A program made the position numbers and the translations under genes. DNA of 64,000 nt from JACCWP01 sp963801045 (GTDB lineage: Bacteria > Actinomycetota > Actinomycetes > Propionibacteriales > Nocardioidaceae): positions 62,001-126,000 of the forward strand of contig CAWDDC010000005.1 in assembly GCA_963801045.1 (NCBI GenBank). Direction: 5' to 3'. Positions 16,778 through 28,522 of this stretch are shown here, in pieces. Below the pieces are notes generated by a model, which made no database searches, was not told the DNA's origin, and saw only the letters and a list, made by a program, of their open reading frames with translations. The first letter of the stretch is position 1, and each line of letters starts with the position of its first letter.

Positions 16778-17641
16778 CTACTTGAGCAGCCGGGACATCC
16801 GCCGGTCGGCGAGCGGCTTGCCGCCGGTCTGGCAGGTGGGGCAGTACTGCAACGAGGAGTCGGCGAAGCTGACCTCGGCGACGTCGTCGCCGCACACCGG
16901 GCAGGGCAGGCCGGCGCGACCGTGCACCCGCAGCCCGGACTTCTTCTCCTTCTTCAGCTCGGACGCCACGACCCCGTCGGAGCGGGCGACCGCGTCGCGC
17001 AACGTGGTCTGCACCGCGTCGTACAGGTGCTGCAGGTCGTCGCCGGTGATGCTCGAGGCCGGCTTGAACGGCGACATCCGGGCCACGTGCAGGATCTCGT
17101 CGGAGTAGGCGTTGCCGATGCCCGCGATCGTCGACTGCGACCGCAGCACGCCCTTGACCTGGGCCCGGCCGGCCGCCTGCAGGATGCCGCCGAGCACGTC
17201 GACGGTGAACGCGTCGTCGAGCGGGTCGGGGCCGAGCCGCTCGATGCCCGGCACCTCCTGCGGGTCGCGGACGACGTAGACCGCGAGCCGCTTCTTGGTG
17301 CCCGCCTCGGTGAGGTCGAAGCCGCTGCCGTCGTCGAGCGCGACCCGCAGCGCGATCGGGCTCTTGCCCGGACGCAGCGGCGCCTTGGGCAGCTCGTCGC
17401 GCCAGCGCAGCCAGCCGCCACGGGCCAGGTGGGTCACCAGGTGCAGGCCGTCGAGGTCGATGTCGAGGAACTTGCCGTGCCGGGACACGCCCTCGACCAG
17501 CAGCCCGGACAGCGCGGTGACGGGTGGGTCGAACGTCTTGAGCACGCTGAACGCCGCCACGTCGACGCGGGCGAGGGCGCGACCGTCCAGCCGGTTGCGC
17601 AGGTCGCGGACCAGCGCCTCGACCTCGGGCAGCTCAGGCAC
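16778..17641 (-). CDS. Fpg/Nei family DNA glycosylase
   Basis: Base-excision repair glycosylase/AP lyase of 287 residues, intact. The mature N-terminus PELPEVEAL supplies the catalytic Pro and Glu; GTG 17641 is chosen because it places the proline second. The helix-two-turns-helix region contains QSTIAGIGNAYSDEIL, and a C-terminal zinc finger has CPVCGDDVAEV and YCPTCQTGGK. The lysine-rich ELKKEKKSG insert before the finger is typical of the actinobacterial branch. Whether it prefers oxidised purines or pyrimidines cannot be told. Confidence 0.92.
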   Translation of the reverse strand: MPELPEVEALVRDLRNRLDGRALARVDVAAFSVLKTFDPPVTALSGLLVEGVSRHGKFLDIDLDGLHLVTHLARGGWLRWRDELPKAPLRPGKSPIALRVALDDGSGFDLTEAGTKKRLAVYVVRDPQEVPGIERLGPDPLDDAFTVDVLGGILQAAGRAQVKGVLRSQSTIAGIGNAYSDEILHVARMSPFKPASSITGDDLQHLYDAVQTTLRDAVARSDGVVASELKKEKKSGLRVHGRAGLPCPVCGDDVAEVSFADSSLQYCPTCQTGGKPLADRRMSRLLK

Positions 17642-17698
17642 GGGGCCAGTCTGCCGCACTCCGGTGACAGCGCCCGTTCACAGGTGCACAATGCGCAG

Positions 17699-17958
17699 AT
17701 GGCGCGCGTGGTGCCGTTCCCCGAGCGTCGGTGACGTGCTGCTCGACGCCCGCGGCGACGACCGCTCGCTCCGGGTGAGCTGGCACCACGAGGCCGGCGT
17801 GGTGGTGCTCTCGCTGTGGCGGGGCGGCAGCTGCAGCGGCAGCTTCCGGCTGCAGGCCGCCGACGTGCCCGACGCTCATCGACGCCCTCGCGCAGGGACT
17901 CGCCGACGGCTACGGCCCGGCACCCGCGACCGACCTGAGGCCGATCCCGGGTTCCTGA
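17699..17958 (+). CDS. Small conserved-looking protein (frameshifted)
   Basis: About 85 residues when repaired: MARVVPFPERR, then DVLLDARGDDRSLRVSWHHE, a beta-rich middle (AGVVVLSLWRGGSCSGSFRL) and the end LIDALAQGLADGYGPAP. Extra bases near 17733 and 17870 break the frame. The hydrophilic beta-strand pattern resembles small actinobacterial proteins of unknown function; I do not recognise a named family. Its stop ends one base before the convergent aat stop begins. ATG 17699 has no strong ribosome site, so it may be leaderless. Confidence 0.55.
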
Positions 17959-18655
17959 CTACTGCTCGGCCGACGCGGCGAACGCCGCGCGGCAGCGGCT
18001 GGTCGACCAGCTCGGGCAGCATCGCGAGGTACGACGCCCGGTCGATCTCCTCGACCCCGAGGCTGGACAGGTGCGGGGTCTGCCACTGCACGTCGACCAG
18101 GCGCGGCCGCCCCTCGGCGTCGGCCTGCAGCAGCTCGATCAGCGCGACCAGGGCGACCTTCGACGCGTCCCGGGCGTGGTGGTACATCGACTCCCCCGCG
18201 AACAGGCCGCCGATCGCCACCCCGTAGAGGCCGCCGACCAGGCGGCCGGCGCGGTCGTACGTCTCCACCGAGTGCGCCCACCCGAGGCCGTGCAGCCGCT
18301 CGTAGGCCCGCCGCACGTCCTCGGAGATCCAGGCGCCCGGGCGACGCGGGTCGGCGCACGCCCGCAGCACGGCGTCGAACGCGGTGTCGACCCGGGTCTC
18401 GAACCGCCGCACCGCCTGCCGCAGCGAGCGGGACACCTGCAACGCCTCGGGGCGCAGCACGCCGCGGTGCAGCGGCGACCACCAGACCATCGGCGCGACG
18501 TCGTCGAGGGGCATCGGGAACAGCCCGGTGCGGTAGGCCGCGACCAGCGTCGCCGGCTCGAGGTCGGCCCCCACGGCGACCGCGTCGTCGGCGGGCCAGG
18601 CCGTCGGGTCGAATCCCCAGCGTGGGGGCGGCAGCGGCACCGGCACACCGTCCAT
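17959..18655 (-). CDS. aat: Leucyl/phenylalanyl-tRNA-protein transferase (frameshifted at its end)
   Basis: Attaches Leu or Phe from tRNA to proteins with N-terminal Lys or Arg, marking them for ClpS/ClpP degradation. The signatures TGLFPMPLDDVAPMVWWSP, SVETYDRAGRLVGGLYGVAIGG and FAGESMYHHARDASKVAL are those of Aat. About 231 residues, normal length. An extra C near 17990 hides the true end QPLPAAFAASAEQ and TAG stop at 17959. ATG 18655 begins MDGVPVPLPPPRWGFDPTAW. It shares its upstream region with the divergent EcsC gene. Confidence 0.94.
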
Positions 18656-18737
18656 GGTGACAGCGCCGCCTAGGCTGAGGGGCGCGAGGAGCGTCCTCGC
18701 CGTCCGTACCGAACCACCGCACCGAGAGGGGCTCGTC

Positions 18738-19418
18738 ATGGGTCTGGCCCGTACCGCCGCCCGTGGGCTGGTCCCGCTGGGACTCAAGCTGGGCCCGCAC
18801 CTGAGCTCGGAGCTGATCCGCGACCTGTTGCAGCGGGCCGTCGACGGCGGCGGACCGTTCCGCAGCGCCGCGGAGGCGGGCGACGCCATGCTGGAGGAGT
18901 CCGGCGGCGACCACGCCGCCGCGATCGCCGGGCTGATCGCCGGACACGTCCGCGCCGCCGGTGCGCAGGGCTTCGTCACCAGCCTGGGCGGCATGGTCAC
19001 GATGATCGTGACGATCCCCGCCAACGTGTCCGGACTCGCCCTGCTGCAGGGACACCTGGTCGCGGCCATCGCCCACGTGCACGGCTACGACGTCGACGAC
19101 CCCCGGGTGCGCAACGCGGTCGCTGCCTGCCTGCTCGGGCCCAGCGTCGTCGACGAGCTGGTACGCCTCGGGCGGCTGCCGTCGCACCCGATGGGGCTGG
19201 CGACCTCGCCGGTGCACGACCCGGCTCTCGACGCGTCCATCGCGCAGGACGTCACCACCGAGCTGTTCGGACGGGTGGGCGGGCGGCGGATGGCGACCCT
19301 GGTGGCCCGCAACGTCCCGCTGCTGGGCGGTGGCGTCGGTGCCGTCGCCGACAGCGTGAACACCTACCGCACCGGTCGCTACGCCGAGGGCGAGCTGCGG
19401 CCCCGACCGCGGCCCTGA
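18738..19418 (+). CDS. EcsC family protein
   Basis: 226 residues, intact. The central glycine/alanine-rich hydrophobic region (VTSLGGMVTMIVTIPANVSGLALLQGHLVAAIAHVHG, quoted in parts) and RMATLVARNVPLLGGGVGAVADSVNTY match the EcsC family, membrane-associated proteins of unknown mechanism named from the Bacillus ecs locus. ATG 18738 follows GAGGGG. The 3' end overlaps the possible end of the sulfotransferase-like gene on the other strand by about 40 bases. Confidence 0.8.
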   Translation: MGLARTAARGLVPLGLKLGPHLSSELIRDLLQRAVDGGGPFRSAAEAGDAMLEESGGDHAAAIAGLIAGHVRAAGAQGFVTSLGGMVTMIVTIPANVSGLALLQGHLVAAIAHVHGYDVDDPRVRNAVAACLLGPSVVDELVRLGRLPSHPMGLATSPVHDPALDASIAQDVTTELFGRVGGRRMATLVARNVPLLGGGVGAVADSVNTYRTGRYAEGELRPRPRP

Positions 19419-20717
19419 CCGCCACGACCACCGCCGCCGCCTGCGGCCCGCTTGCGGCCCTTGCCGCGGCGCGGGCGTACCGGCTCCTCCGCGCGTCCCT
19501 CCGCGTCCTCCGGGTCCTCCCCCCGTCCTTCCGGGTCCTCCGCGTCCTGCCAGGTCGTCCGAGTCGTCCAGGTCGTCCGGGTCGGGTCCTCCGGCGGCGG
19601 CACCCCGTGGCGCGCCCTGCTGCGTCCCTGCCTGCGGCTCATCTCCAGCAGCACCTGCGCGAGCGTGTCCTGGGTGACGGCGAGCAGCTCGGTGTCGGTC
19701 ACGTCGTCGGGTTCTCGCACGCTCGGCACCCGGCGCGGGCGCAGGCGGCCAGGTCGGCGAGGTCGCCGTGCAGCGTGAAGCCACCACCGGACAGGAACGC
19801 CACCGCGTCGGCCGCGCGCTCGGCCACCCACTCCCGCTCGCTCGCGGGCAGCACCAGCGGGAACGACTGCTGCCCGCCGCTCGAGCACCTCGCGGGCGAG
19901 GAAGAACTTCACCAGCTCGTTGTAGCTGCTCCCCTGGATCCGGCCGGCGATCTGCTCGTTGACCCGGCGCAGCACCTCGCACTCGACGCCGCCGAGCGAG
20001 GTGTTGGCTCGCGGCACGTCGATGTCGTACGCCTCCGGGTCGAGCCCGACGGCGGCGCTGAACCGCTGCCACAGCAGCTCCGGCGGCGAGCCGGACGGCG
20101 GCACCGTCACCACGTGCACCCGCTCGGCGGGCAGGTGCTCGAGGTAGGGCGCCAGCGCCTGCCGCGGGTCCTGCTGGCGCCAGAACCGGTGGCCCCAGGC
20201 GTCTCGGCGCCCCGGCCGCGCAGCAGCCTGCTCGGCACGCGGCTGAGGGCCGCCGCTGTCGGCCGACCTGCGCACGGAGTCGACGTAGTCCGGCCAGGTC
20301 GGGGCCTGCTTGTTGCGCAGCAGCGTCTGCCACGCCGCGGGCAGCACCTTGGTGAGGTCACGGGCGGTCCACACCACGTGCACCTGCGCGGGTGCGAGCG
20401 AGTCGACCAGCTGCCGGACGACCTTCGGCGGCGCGGTGCACAGGAACTCCATCGAGATGACGCCGGCGTGCGCGTCGGCCGAGGCGACCTCGTCGACCAG
20501 CAGTCTGCCACTGCCCTCCCGGGCCGCCGGCGTCGCGGCTGCATCCGCCGGCCCATCAGGTCGAGCACCGACCGCACGTGCTGGCCGAACGTCGGGCGCG
20601 GCAGCACCACGCCGTGCTGGCCAGCGTCTTGCGGTTCTGGTAGAGCACCGCCTGGATGTAGGTGGTGCCGGTCTTCAGCGGTCCGATGTGCACGAAGACC
20701 TCGGACACCGATGCCAT
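19379..20717 (-). CDS. Sulfotransferase-like protein with low-complexity tail (frameshifted)
   Basis: The N-terminus HIGPLKTGTTYIQAVLYQNRK has the PAPS-binding loop (KTGTT), followed by SMEFLCTAPPKVVRQL and VHVVWTARDLTKVLPAAWQ (3'-phosphate loop region) and HRFWRQQDPRQALAPYL. The tail is unusual: a DPDDLDDSDD-like acidic stretch, then repeats of EDPE and a basic glycine-rich end RGGQGRGRGR. Several indels of both signs occur near 20630, 20540, 19880, 19745 and 19570, so the tail sequence and the stop at 19379 are uncertain. ATG 20717 follows AGGAGGGA and lies 17 bases after the sister gene. The acceptor is unknown. Confidence 0.65.
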
Positions 20718-20734
20718 GCGGTCCCTCCTGCTCC

Positions 20735-21894
20735 CTAGGCCTGCCGCCGGACCCGGCGGTACAACCGCTCGACCCGCTCCCGGGCGCCGCCGGTGTCGGG
20801 CCGGCCGGCGTCCGCGCGGAGCTGGTCGCGCTCGACGGTGAGCGCCTGGTGCTCCTCGAGCGCGTCCGCGAGCGTACGCACCGCCAGCGCGAGCATCGCG
20901 TCGGCGCCGACGGTGTCGGGGTCGCGCCGCGTCAGCAGCCGCGCCAGGTCGCTGGCGGCGGGCTCCAGGTCGGCGAGGTCGCCGACCACCCGCAGGTCCA
21001 TGTCGCGTACCCGGGCCAGCCACCGCGCCGTCACGTCGTCGGCCCAGGCGCGGTCGCGCTCGGGCAGCGCGACCCGGCCGGTGCCGGGGTTGCGGGCCCA
21101 CCAGCGCCGGACCATCGCACCCTGCAGCGCCTCGCGGCGTACGGCGCCGGTCGGTCACCCGCCGCTCCAGCTCGACCTGGACGGTGCGCAGCAGCGCGCT
21201 CTGCACCGGGTCGAGGCCGGGGTTGGGCCGGGCGGCGCGCCCGTCGGGCAGCCACGCCGGGTCGACGCCGAACGCGTCCAGGAACCGGCCGAGCAGCACG
21301 TCGGGGTCGGTGCCGGCGGGCGGCACCGTGACCAGCGTCGCCGTCGGCGTCTCGAGGCAGCGGGTCCACCGCTCGAGCACGTCCGGCCAGGTCTGGCAGC
21401 GCCAGAACCTGCGGGCGTTCATCTCGTCCGGCTCCTCGCGCAGCCGGCGCACGAACGTGCCGAAGTCGTCGGTGTAGGCGTGCCGGATCCGCTCCTGCCA
21501 GGCGGCCGGCACCTGCCGGACGAAGTCGCGGGCGGAGTAGACGACGCGCAGGTCGTGGTCGGGCAGCGCCGCCCGGATCCGGCGCACCCGCTTGTCCACG
21601 GCGAGGGAGAGGTTCTCGTTGCTCAGCACGACGTCGCCCGGCCACTCGGCGATCTCGGCCATCACGGCGTCGAAGCTGCCGCGGGCGGTCGTCCAGCACG
21701 CCGCCCCACGAGATGTCCAGCAGGTCGACGGTGGCGTGGAAGGGCGCGTAGCGGTGCGAGCCGGGGATCAGCAGGCCGTGCTCGCGGAGCACGTCGCGGT
21801 TGGCGTACAGCAGGTCCTGGACCTGCGTGGTGCCGGTCTTGGGCGCCCCGACGTGCACGTGCACGACGCGGCGGCGTCCCGGCTCAGCGACCAC
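20735..21894 (-). CDS. Sulfotransferase-like protein (frameshifted)
   Basis: Sister of the preceding gene. The PAPS loop is VHVHVGAPKTGTTQVQDLLY, the later motif DLRVVYSARDFVRQVPAAWQ, then NARRFWRCQTWPDVLERW. A C-terminal helical region (DAMLALAVRTLADALEEHQALTVERDQLR) is probably a coiled coil. Extra bases near 21692 and 21150 split it; about 385 residues after repair. It begins 6 bases after the HMG-CoA lyase gene and so belongs to the carboxylase operon, an unexpected partner. The substrate is unknown. Confidence 0.7.
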
Positions 21895-21900
21895 GACGGC

Positions 21901-22837
21901 TCAGGCTAGCGCCCGCACCACCCGCGACGGGCTGGGCCGGCCCAGCTGCTCGGCCATCCAGACGCTGGTCGCGACCAGCGGTTCGAGGTCGACGCCGGTC
22001 TCGACGCCGAGACCGTCGAGCATCCAGACCAGGTCCTCGGTCGCGAGGTTGCCGGTGGCGCTCTCGGCGTACGGGCAGCCGCCCAGCCCTCCTGCCGACG
22101 CGTCGAACGTGGTGACGCCGGCCCGCAGCCCGGCGAGCACGTTGGCCAGCGCCTGGCCGTAGGTGTCGTGCAGGTGCAGCGCCAGCCGGTCGACGCCCGA
22201 CCCCGGCGTCGCCGAACGCGCCGAGCAGCGCGGTCACGTGGCCGGCGGTGCCGACCCCGATGGTGTCGCCGAGGCTGAGCTGGCTGGCGCCGAGGTCGAG
22301 CAGCCGGGTGCCGGCGGCGACCACCTGCGGCATCGGGACGTCGCCCTCCCACGGGTCGCCGAAGCACATCGACACGTAGGCGCGCACGTCGAGCCCGGCC
22401 TCGCCGGGCGCGCTCGACGACCGGCGCGAACATCGCGTACTGCTCGTCCAGGCCGCGGTTGAGGTTGCGCCGGGCGAACGTCTCGGTGGCGCTGGCGAAG
22501 ATCGCCACGTGCTGCACGCCCGCCTCCAGGGCGCGGTCGAGGCCGCGCTCGTTGGGCACCAGCACCGGGTACGCGCGGTCGGGCGGCAGCCCCTCGGCGG
22601 CGAGGGTGGCCAGCAGGTCGGACGGCGTCGGCGAGCTGCGGCACCCACCGCGGGTGCACGAAGCTGGTGGTCTCGATCAGCGGGCAGCCCGGCGGCCGCC
22701 AGCCGGTGCACGAACTCCGCCTTCGACCGCGAGCGGCACGACGGTCTGCTCGTTCTGCAGGCCGTCGCGCGGCCCGACCTCGTAGACGGTCACCCGGTCG
22801 GGGAGCGTCGGGTCGGGCACCACCTGCGGCCGTCGCA

Positions 22838-22838
<1 letters not shown>
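21901..22838 (-). CDS. mvaB: Hydroxymethylglutaryl-CoA lyase (frameshifted)
   Basis: Cleaves HMG-CoA to acetyl-CoA and acetoacetate, the last step of leucine catabolism. The active-site entry YEVGPRDGLQNEQ, the pattern ETTSFVHPRWVPQLADA, the metal-site HLHDTYGQALAN (after repair) and the cysteine signature GGLGGCPYAESATGNLATED are all present. Five extra bases (near 22725, 22690, 22625, 22415 and 22207) make this the most damaged gene here; repair gives 310 residues, the usual length. ATG 22838 overlaps the stop of the carboxylase alpha gene (TGATG). Confidence 0.92.
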
Positions 22839-24808
<1,970 letters not shown>

Positions 24809-24812
<4 letters not shown>

Positions 24813-26368
24813 ATCCGGAAGACGCCGTAGGAGGGTTCCGGCAACGGGGCGTGCGCCGTCGCCGCGAGTCCGAGCCCGAGCACCCGGCGGGTCTCGGCGG
24901 GCTCGATCACGCCGTCGTCCCACAGCCGGGCGGTGGCGTACCAGGGCGAGCCCTGCGTCTCGTACTGGTCCCGGATCGGCGCCTTGAACGCCTCCTCCTC
25001 GTCGGCGGACCAGGAGCCGCCGCCGCCCTCGATGCCGTCGCGGCGCACGGTCGCGAGCACCGACGCCGCCTGCTCGCCGCCCATCACCGAGATCCGCGCG
25101 TTGGGCCACGACCAGAGGAAGCGCGGGTCGTACGCCCGACCGCACATGCCGTAGTTGCCGGCGCCGAACGAGCCGCCGATGACGACGGTGAACTTCGGCA
25201 CCACCGAACCGGCTACGGCGGTGACGAGCTTGGCGCCGTCCTTGGCGATGCCGCCGTTCTCGTACTCGCGGCCGACCATGAAGCCGGTGATGTTCTGCAG
25301 GAACACCAGCGGCACGCCCCGCTGGTTGGCCAGCTCGATGAAGTGCGCGCCCTTGAGCGCCGACTCGCTGAACAGGATCCCGTTGTTGGCGAGGATCGCG
25401 ACCGGGTAGCCCCAGATCCGCGCGAAGCCGCAGACCAGCGTCTCGCCGTACAGCGCCTTGAACTCGTGCAGCCGCGACCCGTCGACCACGCGGCGGATCA
25501 CCTCGCGCACGTCGTAGGGCACCCGGGAGTCGGCGGGCACGACGTCGTGGATGCCGTCCGGGTCCTCGGCCGGCTCCTCGGGCGGGTGCCGGCGCAGGGT
25601 GGGCGGCGCCGGCCGTTCGAACGTGTCGACGACCGAACGGACGATCGCCAGCGCCTCCGCGTCGTCGGCGGCGAGGTGGTCGACGACGCCGGAGCGCCGG
25701 GCGTGCACGTCGCCGCCGCCGAGGTCCTCGGCCGTGACGACCTCGCCGGTGGCGGCCTTCACCAGCGGCGGGCCGCCGAGGAAGATCGTGCCCTGGTCCT
25801 TGACGATCACGGTCTCGTCGGACATCGCCGGCACGTACGCGCCGCCGGCCGTGCACGAGCCCATCACCGCGGCGACCTGGGGAACGCCGAGCCGGGACAG
25901 CTGCGCCTGGTGGTAGAAGATCCGGCCGAAGTGCTCGCGGTCGGGGAACACCTCGTCCTGCAGCGGCAGGAACGCGCCGCCGGAGTCGACCAGGTAGACG
26001 CACGGCAGCCGGTTGTCGAGCGCGATCCGCTGCGCGCGCAGGTGCTTCTTCACCGTGATCGGGTAGTAGGTGCCGCCCTTGACGGTGGCGTCGTTGGCGA
26101 CGACCACGCACTCGCGGCCGCTGATCCGGCCGATGCCGGTGACGATGCCGGCGGCGGGGACCGCGTCGTCGTACATGCCGGTGGCGGCGAGCGGGCTCAG
26201 CTCGAGGAAGGGCGAACCCGGGTCGAGCAGCCGGTCGACGCGGTCGCGCACCAGCAGCTTGCCGCGTCCGACGTGCCGCTCGCGGGCCTTGTCCGAGCCG
26301 CCCCGGCGCACGACGGCCAGCCGCTCGCGCAGCTCGGCGACGACGTCGCGCAGTCCGGGGTTGGTCAC
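24809..26368 (-). CDS. Acyl-CoA carboxylase beta subunit (carboxyltransferase)
   Basis: 519 residues, intact. The carboxyltransferase halves are clear: VVANDATVKGGTYYPITVKK, YLVDSGGAFLPLQDEVF, MGSCTAGGAYVPAMSDE, then FARIWGYPVAILANNGILF, LQNITGFMVGREYE and GGSFGAGNYGMCGRAYDPRF. The GGAFLPLQ form and the SFGAGNYGMCGR loop are those of methylcrotonyl-CoA carboxylase beta (MccB/AccD1) rather than propionyl-CoA carboxylase. It is the first gene of a leftward operon and starts at GTG 26368, 14 bases from the operator palindrome. Confidence 0.94.
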
Positions 26369-26381
26369 TCACCCGGCACAT

Positions 26382-26397
26382 GTTAACGATCGTTAAC
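26382..26397. promoter_or_regulatory. Perfect 16-bp palindrome, probable TetR operator
   Basis: GTTAACGATCGTTAAC reads the same on both strands and lies between the divergent carboxylase operon and the TetR gene. Leftward, TAACAT inside its edge can serve as -10 for the operon; rightward, TAGGCT at 26406-26411 lies 8 bases before GTG 26420. A regulator bound here would cover both promoters. Length and symmetry suit a TetR dimer. Confidence 0.8.
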
Positions 26398-26419
26398 CTC
26401 AGGGTCTAGGCTCGGGATC

Positions 26420-26986
26420 GTGCCCAGCCCCGCTCCCACCCGCACCCGGCGGGACCAGATCCTCGCGACGGCGGCGACGATGTTCGCCGAGCGCGGGTTC
26501 CACGGCGTGTCGGTCGGCGACCTCGGCGCGGCCTGCGGCGTGAGCGGGCCGGCGCTCTACCGGCACTTCGCCTCCAAGGACGCGGTGCTCGCCGAGATGC
26601 TGGTGGGCATCAGCGAGCGGCTGCTCGCCGAGGGACGCAGCCGGGCCGCTGCCGCTCGCGACGAGCGCGGCGCGCTGGCGGCGCTGGTGGGCTGGCACGT
26701 CGAGTTCGCGCTCGAGCACCGGGCGCTGATCGTGGTGCAGGAGCGGGACTGGGCCTCGCTGCCCCGCGACGCCCGCGAGCGCGTACGCAGCCTGCAGCTG
26801 CGCTACATCGACGTGTGGGTCGAGGTGCTGCGCAGGCTGCGCCCCGAGCTCGACCGCCCCACGGCGCGGGCGTCCTGCCAGGCGGCGTTCGGGCTGCTGA
26901 ACTCCACGCCGCACAGCGCCCGGCTGTCCGAGCACCGGATGCGCACGCTGCTGGAGCAGATGGCCCTCGCCGCCCTCCTCCCGTGA
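26420..26986 (+). CDS. TetR-family regulator of the acyl-CoA carboxylase operon
   Basis: 188 residues, intact. The N-terminal HTH (RDQILATAATMFAERGF, VSGPALYRHFASKDAVLAEM) is classical TetR; the C-terminal ligand domain (VEFALEHRALIVVQERDWASLP, RASCQAAFGLLNSTPHS) resembles the KstR/acyl-CoA-responsive branch. It probably represses itself and the divergent carboxylase/HMG-CoA lyase operon through the palindrome at 26382, released by an acyl-CoA; this is inference from position. GTG 26420 lacks a ribosome site and follows TAGGCT by 8 bases, so the mRNA is probably leaderless. Confidence 0.9.
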   Translation: MPSPAPTRTRRDQILATAATMFAERGFHGVSVGDLGAACGVSGPALYRHFASKDAVLAEMLVGISERLLAEGRSRAAAARDERGALAALVGWHVEFALEHRALIVVQERDWASLPRDARERVRSLQLRYIDVWVEVLRRLRPELDRPTARASCQAAFGLLNSTPHSARLSEHRMRTLLEQMALAALLP

Positions 26987-27000
26987 GTCCCACCCCCTGA

Positions 27001-27038
27001 TCATCCGCGCACTACGCCCGGGCGTACTGCGCGGATGA
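27001..27038. repeat. Dispersed palindromic element, copy 1
   Basis: TCATCCGCGCA-C-TACGCC followed directly by its mirror GGCGTA-C-TGCGCGGATGA forms a 38-base hairpin with one C/C mismatch on each side of the core. It lies between the converging TetR and DUF2752 stops. Four further loci are listed at 29034, 36552, 37801 and 53850. Confidence 0.85.
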
Positions 27039-27047
27039 GTGCCGGGT

Positions 27048-27464
27048 TCAGGGGGCGAGGCCGGCGGTGGGGCCGGGGAGGTTGCGCAGCACGGCGAACC
27101 CGATCCCGACGACCACCACGGTGAGCCAGAAGCGGTTGCTCGGGGTCCACCGAAAGGCGTTGCCGCGCAGGCGTGCCACCACCCAGGCCGCCCAGACGCC
27201 GGCGATGCCGAGCAGGCCCAGCGTGGCGAAGGCGTTGACGTCCAGCGCGGCCACGAGGTCGCCCTGCGCCAGCGCCGCGGCCGCCCTGGTCCCGCCGCAC
27301 AGCGGGCAGTCGAGCCCGGTCAGCCCGAGGAACGGGCAGCGGAACGGCACGAGCACGGACGGCCCCAGCGCGACCAGCAGCACGCCCACGGCGACGACCG
27401 CCGCGGCCACCGCGCTCGGGGCGGCCACGCGCCGTGCCCGTTCGTCGACGCCACGTCGCGTCAT
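27048..27464 (-). CDS. DUF2752 small membrane protein
   Basis: 138 residues with three to four helices. The DUF2752 signature is FLGLTGLDCPLCGGTRAA, in which the C-P-x-C-G-G-T-R motif is invariant in the family. It is preceded by the helix VAAAVVAVGVLLVALGPSV. ATG 27464 follows GGAGGGT. Function is unknown; the gene is divergent from the proline-rich membrane protein gene at 27556, and such pairs with DUF2752 occur elsewhere in actinobacteria. Confidence 0.88.
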   Translation of the reverse strand: MTRRGVDERARRVAAPSAVAAAVVAVGVLLVALGPSVLVPFRCPFLGLTGLDCPLCGGTRAAAALAQGDLVAALDVNAFATLGLLGIAGVWAAWVVARLRGNAFRWTPSNRFWLTVVVVGIGFAVLRNLPGPTAGLAP

Positions 27465-27555
27465 ATGCACCCTCCGGCCCCATGGCTGTGCCACGATGCT
27501 GGCGTCATTGTGACGCGTCCAACCCGATGCGCGTCCATGTCTTGCGGAGGTCCCG

Positions 27556-28521
27556 TTGAGCAGCACGCAGCCGCCCCCTCCACCCGGAGACCAGGAGCCG
27601 CAGCCCCCGTCCTACTCCTCGGCACCACCGCCACCGCCGCCCGGCGGCAGTGACCCCTATCCGCCTCCCGGCGAGGGCGCCGCGCCGCCACCGCCACCGC
27701 CCGGCGGGGAGTACCCGCCACCGCCCCCGCCTCCCGGCCAGGGCTACCCGCCTCCGCCACCCGGGCAGGGCTACCCACCGCCTCCGGGTCCCGGCGGACC
27801 CGGCGCCCCTCCCGGCTACGAGGTCCCGTACACGGTGGGCGAGGCCTTCAACTACGGCTGGCGCAAGTTCCAGGCGCACCTCGGACCGATCCTGTTGGCC
27901 GCGCTCGGCTACCTGGTCGCGATCGGCATCGTGGCCTTCCTGTTCTCGCTGCTGTTCGGTGGCATCGTCAGCGGCTCGACCGACTGCACCACCAACGCCA
28001 ACGGCGTCACCACGTGCGACACCAGCGGTGGCGGGTTCGTCGGCCTGCTGCTCGGCACGGCGCTCTACGCACTGGTCCTGACCGTGCTCACCGCGCTGAT
28101 GCAGGCCGGACTGGCCCGCGGCGTCCTGGCGATCACGTACGGCCGGCACCTCGACGTCGGAACCATGTTCAAGTTCGACAACGTGCTCACGGTGATCATC
28201 GCCAGCCTGATGGTCGGCGTCGGCACCGCGATCGGCTACTTCCTGTGCTTCCTCCCGGGCCTCATCGTGATGTTCTTCTCGCAGTTCTACGTGTGGTTCA
28301 TCGTGGACAAGCAGATGGGCGCGTGGGACGCGATCAAGGCGAGCTTCTCGCTGGTCAACCAGCACCTCGGCACGCTGATCCTGTTCTTCCTCGCCTCCGT
28401 GGTGGCCTACCTCGTGGGCGCCATCCTGTGCGGCATCGGCCTGCTCGTCGCGATCCCGGTCATCTACATCGCGCAGGGCTACACCTACCGGCGGCTGCAG
28501 GGCGAGTCGGTCGCCGCCTGA
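27556..28521 (+). CDS. Proline-rich N-terminus, multi-helix membrane protein
   Basis: 321 residues, intact. Residues 1-95 are a flexible Pro/Gly/Tyr tract built from repeats such as PPPGQGYPPP. The rest has five or six helices in DUF975/YciC-like order (FNYGWRKFQAHLGPILLAAL, ALYALVLTVLTALMQAGLARG, YFLCFLPGLIVMFFSQFY, FFLASVVAYLVGAILCGIG). Two cysteines in SGSTDCTTNANGVTTCDTSG lie in an outside loop and could pair. TTG 27556 is chosen because GGAGG lies 7 bases before it. Function unknown; DUF2510 follows after one base. Confidence 0.75.
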   Translation: MSSTQPPPPPGDQEPQPPSYSSAPPPPPPGGSDPYPPPGEGAAPPPPPPGGEYPPPPPPPGQGYPPPPPGQGYPPPPGPGGPGAPPGYEVPYTVGEAFNYGWRKFQAHLGPILLAALGYLVAIGIVAFLFSLLFGGIVSGSTDCTTNANGVTTCDTSGGGFVGLLLGTALYALVLTVLTALMQAGLARGVLAITYGRHLDVGTMFKFDNVLTVIIASLMVGVGTAIGYFLCFLPGLIVMFFSQFYVWFIVDKQMGAWDAIKASFSLVNQHLGTLILFFLASVVAYLVGAILCGIGLLVAIPVIYIAQGYTYRRLQGESVAA

Positions 28522-28522
28522 C

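Noticed and set aside
17910..20333. An 807-residue minus-strand ORF across aat and the EcsC gene
   Set aside because: Low-complexity shadow frame; aat and EcsC signatures lie in other frames.
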